Below, in pieces: positions 58,135 through 64,000 of a DNA stretch of 64,000 bases (its first letter is position 1; each line of letters begins with the position of its first letter). The stretch comes from Escallonia rubra (lineage: Eukaryota > Streptophyta > Magnoliopsida > Escalloniales > Escalloniaceae), in contig JAVXUO010001662.1 in the NCBI GenBank assembly GCA_033065855.1, positions 62,001 through 126,000 of the forward strand. Reading direction: 5' to 3'. Both the position numbers and the translations under genes were made by a program. The notes beneath the pieces were generated by a model. That model made no database searches. It was not told the origin of the DNA and saw only the letters and a list, made by a program, of their open reading frames with translations.

Positions 58135-59462
58135 CACTACAAGAAATTGCCTGTTTAGCAACCGCTGTTTGCGGTCGCTAAATGGTGTTTGGCGATCGCT
58201 AATTGTGTTTAGCGACCGCAAACGGCGGTCACTAACGCTGTCGCTAGAGGCTGGGTCGCTAAATTTTAGCGACCGTAATTTTTTCGCGGTCGTTAAATTT
58301 AGCGACCACCTTGGCGGTCTCTAAATCTTTTTGATAATTAAAAAAAAATTTGATTAGCAACCATGTTTACCAGATTAGCGACTACTGTAGTGGTCGCTAA
58401 TTTTTTTTAGCAATTAATTTTGCGGTCGTATATGATTTTTGAGTTTTAATATTTTGTAACGGATTTGCATTTTTATTTGGTAATGAAACTAATGACACAT
58501 AAATCATTCCAAACTCACACAATAAGGTTGTACACAACTTTTTCATTTCATTAGCAATCATATCCAAAATTATAATCAACAACTTTAACTCTCAATCAGA
58601 CATTGTCTCGAACCAAACTAAAGAAACATCTTAAACACCTAGACTAGGACCAAGGTAACTACTCTTGAGACCATACAAATTCATCAACGTAAGAATTCAT
58701 CATCGTGAGTAGCATTTTTAGGCAAGGAAGCGCCCATACTGTCATTTTCTTCACGGGTTGTTTAAGGCACACAAGGTCCAACATCTTACTCATCACCTTG
58801 AGAATCGCAAACATTAGGCACAAGTCGACGCTGCATGAAACAAAAGAATTTAATCAAAGAAACAACCAATGCATTTTTATTTTTATTTTTAAAAAGTAAC
58901 CTTTAGCATTATTCATACAAAAATCTGCAACCCCACGAATCACACTATGTATTCATTTCAAAGAAACGTAGTGCACTTGGCTCTCACACTCTATTAACCG
59001 AAGAAAAATATCATTTTTCTCAACGAGACGCTCCACATTTTATATAACTGTCAAGCTATAAATGAATCATGACAAGCAAAAATAACACCACAACTGCCAA
59101 GTTAAGAAAAATGGTCTCATGAAAGTTTGTCAAATCTGAAGCAAACCACACTCAGCTAAAATGAATTGCATGTAACTGTTTATGCAAGCTAGCTAGGTTG
59201 TCCTGTAGCAAGCCATCGCTGAAGTTCTAAACTCGTCACAATCTTTGTGCTGTAGAAGAACATTACGTGACACTAGCAAATTACCGACTAAGATCCCTAT
59301 GCAAGTTGAAAAAGAAAAATAATGATATATTTGAGACCCTAGTAGAAGAAAATCATCTAATAATCATCTAATGCAGATACTATGTAACACTCCGAACAAA
59401 AAAACACATGAACAGGGTGCACTTGCTAGACAAATCAAACAATTCAATGATTCCGTCTCATA

Positions 59463-59632
59463 AACCAGGCTAAACAGAACTTACTACAGGCCAACCACAA
59501 AAGGTAACCCTTCAAAAATACCTCCAAAGTACACCACCCCACCCTACCAGAAAAGGCTAAACAGAACTTACTACAGGCCAACCACAAAAGGTAAACCTTC
59601 AAAAATACTACCTTTAAAGTACACCACCCCAC
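59463..59632. repeat. About 86-bp tandem duplication inside the CACTA
   Basis: The unit aggctaaacagaacttacta...aagtacaccacccca occurs twice, at about 59467-59543 and 59554-59632, with minor differences. Confidence 0.85.
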
Positions 59633-59989
59633 AATCCTCCCCAATTACTCTACATCTCTTCTCCAAAAAAGACCCTTTTGAAGGGAACAATCTGTTGAGC
59701 AATGACCGATACTGATTTCTTTTAGGGGATTGAGTTATGTAAGGGATTGAGCCAGTGATTAAGGGACAACATGATTTGTGGTTTAGTTTTTTGGCTTACC
59801 CACTAAAATTCCAAGTACTCAAGTTCCAACTGGTATCAGGATATGTATACTGGATTGCAGAATTACTTAAATATGCCGAGCTCATTTGGTTGATAAATCT
59901 TCAAAATATAGAAGGGAGAGATGGAAAGAGATGAAGTACCAATGGGATTCTGCATTGGTTTATAAATTTGGTATCAACGTGATCTCGCC

Positions 59990-60480
59990 CACTCCAGTCA
60001 GATTAGTTTCACATGAGGAACTCATTGTCATACTTGCACAAGTCAGACCTAAACCATTCTTCTCAACAAAGTCCTCGAAGCGCATTTTTTGCACACCCTG
60101 AAAGATTTTTGAAAAAAACAAACTCATAAAATAGATGCAAATGCATTTCTCGTACCAGATTTGGCAATCCATCATGCAACTAGCATGTAACGTAACTACG
60201 CTAAGAACTGTATATTGATAAACAAGAAATTGTCATAAGAAACAAAAAACTGAATAGCAATATAGCTTAATTTAGCTTATTTTAGTACAAAGTGTGACTC
60301 ACCAAATAAGAGTGTATCATCAAATGAAGGCATTTTCTTGAACAGCTGAGCATTCTTAGAGGAACGCTTTTCCAAAAGACATAAAGTCTCTGTTTCCATG
60401 TCAATCCGACTAACACCGACTCTGGCACAAAAACTCCCATGTACACCACGGCAATCACCGCCACTGATGCAACAAACTAT
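59990..60480 (-). pseudogene. Unidentified captured exons in the CACTA
   Basis: On the minus strand 60470-60300 reads VGVSRIDMETETLCLLEKRS and NAQLFKKMPSFDDTLLFG, ending at a GTGAGT donor. 60105-59990 reads GVQKMRFEDFVEKNGLGLTC and SSSCETNLTGVGEI after an acceptor-like tttcag-type context. Codon-like composition and splice-like borders suggest captured host exons, by analogy with the other CACTAs in the window. I do not recognise the family. Confidence 0.45.
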
Positions 60481-60656
60481 AAGCAATTAAGAATGGCTTC
60501 CATCAGTGAATAACTCACACATACAGCATATGTTAGCCCCAAAAATACCTAAAAATGTTTGATAACTCCATATGGTAGCAAACCGCAATTACAGATATGG
60601 GTTCCTCTCTCTCTATAAATAGAAAATTACAATTTGGCTCTTAAAAAAGTAAAAAC

Positions 60657-61020
60657 ATGAGTAGAGAAGCAAGAGATAAGAAAATTACAGACTCAAAAGA
60701 CGCAGAAAATTGCAGATCCAAAAGTAACAGATCAAAGAGGCAGAAAAGGCGGAAGAATTACGTGCGTTGGGGCGAGAGACGATGTGTGCTGGGCTGCAAC
60801 GTGGGCTTGGCTGCGCCATGGGCTACGTGGCCTGCTTCGCGCTAGCATGGTCTTTGGCAGTGGCGGCAAGGAAGGCGATGAAAGAGACACGGTGGCGGAA
60901 GGTTACGTCCGTGGTTAGGAAGGGGGAAGAGAGGGAGAGGCAGTGGATGTGTGGTGAGGGGGAAGTGAAAAACAAAAATGAGAGAAAGATGAGTTTAAAG
61001 AGTAGGAAAGTTAAAATTAG
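60657..61020 (+). other. Coding-like stretch in the CACTA, not recognised
   Basis: A 62-codon frame (60657-60845), rich in Arg, Lys and Ser, overlaps another at 60767-61075. The composition is GC-richer than the surroundings, as in captured leader or exon DNA. No domain was recognised and there is no evidence for expression. Confidence 0.3.
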
Positions 61021-61311
61021 GGCAATTAAAAAAAAAATTGCTAACTACTATAGCGACTGCTATGGTAGTCGCTAACGCAGTCTCTAAAATTAGCGACTGC
61101 GGTGCAGTCGCTAAATACTAGTCGCTAAATTTAGCGACTGCCTCGCGGTCTCTAAGTAGCGGTCACTAAATTTTGTGCCAACAGTTTTATTGACCCGCCT
61201 GGATTTGCGTATGCTTAGCGACCCGCTAATGATAACAGTCACAAAAGCGGTCACTAACCGCCATTATGGCGGTCGCTAACTGCGGTTCCTAAAACCCTGT
61301 TTCTTGTAGTG

Positions 61312-64000
61312 TTATAAATCCTTGTTGGAACTTGGATTGCTTGCCCAGTACTAATCAGGATTTCCTTTGTCAAATTTTGGTAATCAGGATTTTATGAGTA
61401 AATAGGATTTCTAAATGGTAAAATTGGACTATCCGAGTTGTAAAGAGATAGTTAAAATCCTCTATATAGCGACAACTAATGGTCATATATACTTTTAGAG
61501 TGATTTTTATTCAGTGATGTTAAAACAGTTAAGCTAAAAATTTTCACTGAAAGTGCTAGCAAAATGCCACTAAAGGTTAATCGTCACTATACAAGAGGTT
61601 GTACATATCTTCTTACAACAAAAATAGCAGCAAATATATATCCTTTTCAAATCCTTGTCGAAACTTGGATTGCTTGTCCAATACTAGTAAAAAAAATATT
61701 GAAGCCACGAAATGGATTATGTAAATTGTCCAACATTAATGAGTCTTTTAACTTGTACTCACATGTATTAGCTATTCTATAATGCGTACTTTTTGGTGGA
61801 CCTGAACAGATTCGAGTGTTCGGTGAGATTTTCGTCATCCGATCGGTGACTCCAACGATGGTGTGCTTGTACCCTCAGGTGGTGAAATCCACTTCCAAAT
61901 CCCAATACCATTTGTGGAACCAGAGTTTCATTAGTTCAAAGAACAACTTTGGCAACAACATGAGACGGTATTTTGTTGTAGCCGTCAATAAGGAGGGGAA
62001 GAGGAGGTTGTATATGCAAAAGCTGTTGTACTACCCAACTTGAGTAATTACGTGGTTGTTTGTACCAAGACAAATCTAGAATGACTGGACCTAGCAAGGT
62101 TGCTTCGTTCTAAGACCTCAGCAGAGACCATGTCATCGATGAAGCAAAGACCGGCCTAAAGATAAGACTTCACTCAAGCCGAATTCATCCTAGGATATAG
62201 GTTGGTGACTGTTTTGAACGTGGAAGTGGCACATGACTCACTCACACGAAGCCTGAAAATTTAGCGAGATGTAAAAGACGTGATAAAGGGTGGATAAAAA
62301 AATTAGGCAAAAAAGGTAAATAAGGCATTATTCATTATCAACTTGTGGCAAAGTCAAATCAAATCAAGGAAGCTTAACATGAGTAAAGAGATAGAACAAG
62401 CACGCTTGAACACATGCCAACTCCAATTAGATGGAATCATTGAAGGCTAATGATTGAGAGCCCTAGTGTAAAAGCCATATAAGTTGTGTTAATAGTCGTG
62501 GAAATACGGTTATTGTTCTCGTGTCTCATCCCATATCTTATCTTATCTTATCTTATCTTATCTTAAATCTTAAAAGGCTAAAGTGTTTAGACATGTTTAT
62601 GTGTTTCTACACATTCTCATCCCCAAAATACCCTCTAAAATATCACATAACATCAATAATAACACGAATAACCTGCCAGATTTCAAAAACGTTGCAACAA
62701 CAAACCTCTTCCGCCAGGCTCTCTCACTCCCCACCCGCTCAAGACACCTCTAAGCGGTGCCGTGGTTTCCATACAAACGGAACTTCTCTTCCACCAGGCT
62801 TTCTCAGTCCCCGCGCACACTCCGGCGTAGCCTCTACAAGGATTCCTTCGTTCTGTACTTCAAAGTTCTTCCTACAATAATTCATCCAATTCTTCATTTG
62901 CAGGTCAGTGCTTGCATAACACGATCGCATTTCGTGAATCAATGAACGGAAACGCTCTATTTACGCTTCTGATTATTCTACATTATACATTCTGTTGTTC
63001 AATGACGTTTATCTCTCATTCATCCGATGACTACACACACATGAGATTGCATGCTCTGCGTCTCTACAGCCACCTCCACTTCTTCCTTATGTGTCCCCTA
63101 CATGTTTTCGTCCTCTTTCACCATTGCATGCAAGGTGTTTGAAGATATGCAAATTGCCTTGTTGTGTTACCAATCACATAGGAAAGAGCAGATACGAATG
63201 ACTGGCAAAGTTTAAAGCTTTGCTTATGGTAGAAGGATATTAAGCATTTCAAGACTCAAAATAAGAACTCACCCCAGTAACAGTAATGGAGACCCCATCC
63301 TAGATGCCAGTGTTCCTATCCCTGCCTCAATAAAATGATAATCATAGAATGTCTATTCTGAAAGTTCTTCACTTTCATTCTGACCCATGTCCTACTTCCA
63401 CATACCAATTTTCACATCCTTGCTGTTTCCATGTCCTGCTGTTTCTACATAGGCCATGTTGATGAGGTTGTTGTTGTATCTGTGAGCTTTCAGTCTAAAT
63501 TCAGACAATTCAAAGATTGAGGGCCTAGAGTTGAGCAGGTTTAGTTATACTTATCAGAAAAAGGAAAACCATTAAGGGCCTAAATAGCGCATGATGTGGC
63601 ATACAACCCATCACATCGTCAGAAATATACCACAAGTGGTTACACTATATTTTACTGAATGTAAGGCTTGGGTTGAACGATTAAAGTTAACTGATTATAT
63701 GCGTGAGAAATTACGAATTAACTAAGGTATAATTATCTTTTATAATGGTTTCACCGATAGAGATTATTATACCTGGAAGCATGCGAGTTCTAATCGATCA
63801 TTGACGGGATGTCCATGCCCATTTTGGATGTGAAGCAATTCTTGCTCAGGTTTTTATGTTCTTAGATAGAAACACTTTGGCTGAGTGGCGACGTGTTACA
63901 CTACTTGATGCATAGATTAGTAGATATACCAATTCATAAACAGCATAGTGATTATGTTACAACAGAAAAAAGATGCTGTTGGCACTACACTCCTAATTTG
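61312..64000. other. Unassigned intergenic sequence
   Basis: A (TCTTA)n microsatellite lies at about 62535-62565. The phrase GAAACTTGGATTGCTTG.CCA is repeated near 61326 and 61659. A 75-codon frame at 61816-62043 and a segment at 62700-62900 look slightly coding-like but no family was recognised. No transposon termini were seen. Confidence 0.4.

Larger units (their letters stand above)
58135..61311 (+). mobile_element. Non-autonomous CACTA with TTAGCGACCGC subterminal motif
   Basis: 3,177 bp, CACTACAAGAAATTGCCTG to CCCTGTTTCTTGTAGTG. Flanking triplets ttc and tta agree at two of three bases, so the target duplication has probably mutated. Subterminal arrays (58150-58440 and 61040-61285) use GCGGTCGCTAA / TTAGCGACCGC, distinct from the GACGG dialect. 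No transposase. It lies about 360 bp upstream of the NAC start. Confidence 0.92.

Noticed and set aside
61816-62043. 75-codon ORF as a host gene
   Set aside because: The composition is protein-like but no domain was recognised and no exon structure could be extended; left as unassigned.

Overview
The window is nuclear DNA of a flowering plant, most likely a woody eudicot. It has GT-AG spliced genes, plant-specific families (NAC factor, LRR receptor-like protein, gamma-glutamyl peptidase, DUF538, PIP aquaporin and RABA GTPase fragments) and mostly transposable-element sequence. Only two host genes look intact: a three-exon gamma-glutamyl peptidase-like gene (4280-7365, +) and a short three-exon NAC-domain gene (56280-57772, -). 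An LRR receptor-like protein relic lies at 52400-54062 (-).

Layout. 1-377 is the tail of a CACTA element. 378-3120 is a repeat whose second copy lies at 12490-15372. The peptidase gene follows; its first intron holds a young 1,991-bp LTR retrotransposon with a single gag-like ORF. 8.6-12.7 kb holds a hAT-like element and several GC-rich or tandem repeats. From 13.8 to 51.7 kb I read one old Ty3/gypsy element (5' LTR 13789-17068, PBS, decayed gag-protease, polypurine end at 51121-51133, truncated 3' LTR) split by insertions: a solo LTR (17339-23464, itself carrying a CACTA), an opposite-strand LTR (25554-28681), and a 21-kb CACTA nest (29594-50746). The right end has the LRR relic, the NAC gene, another CACTA (58135-61311) and unassigned sequence.

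The nest is the centrepiece. A 4.5-kb CACTA (29594-50746, TSD agt) was split 12 bp from its left tip by a 16.6-kb TNP2/TNPA-coding CACTA (29606-46251, TSD aaa). That element was hit twice: by a same-family non-autonomous CACTA inside a TNP2 exon (34775-36525, TSD ggg) and by a different CACTA inside a TNP2 intron (38390-42349, TSD tgt). A TIR transposon (48097-49314) sits in the outer element. The coding element also carries three unusual minisatellites, one made of CACGTG-centred palindromes.

Four non-autonomous CACTAs carry recognisable host-gene pieces: RABA GTPase, PIP aquaporin, MTR4/HEN2-type RNA helicase (introns included) and DUF538; a fifth has unidentified exon-like segments. They fall into four subterminal-repeat types: TTAGCGACGG, TTAGCGACCGC, GTGTCGCAAA-like and AAGCGTCC-like. 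All identifications come from reading translations and motifs by eye; no database search was run.
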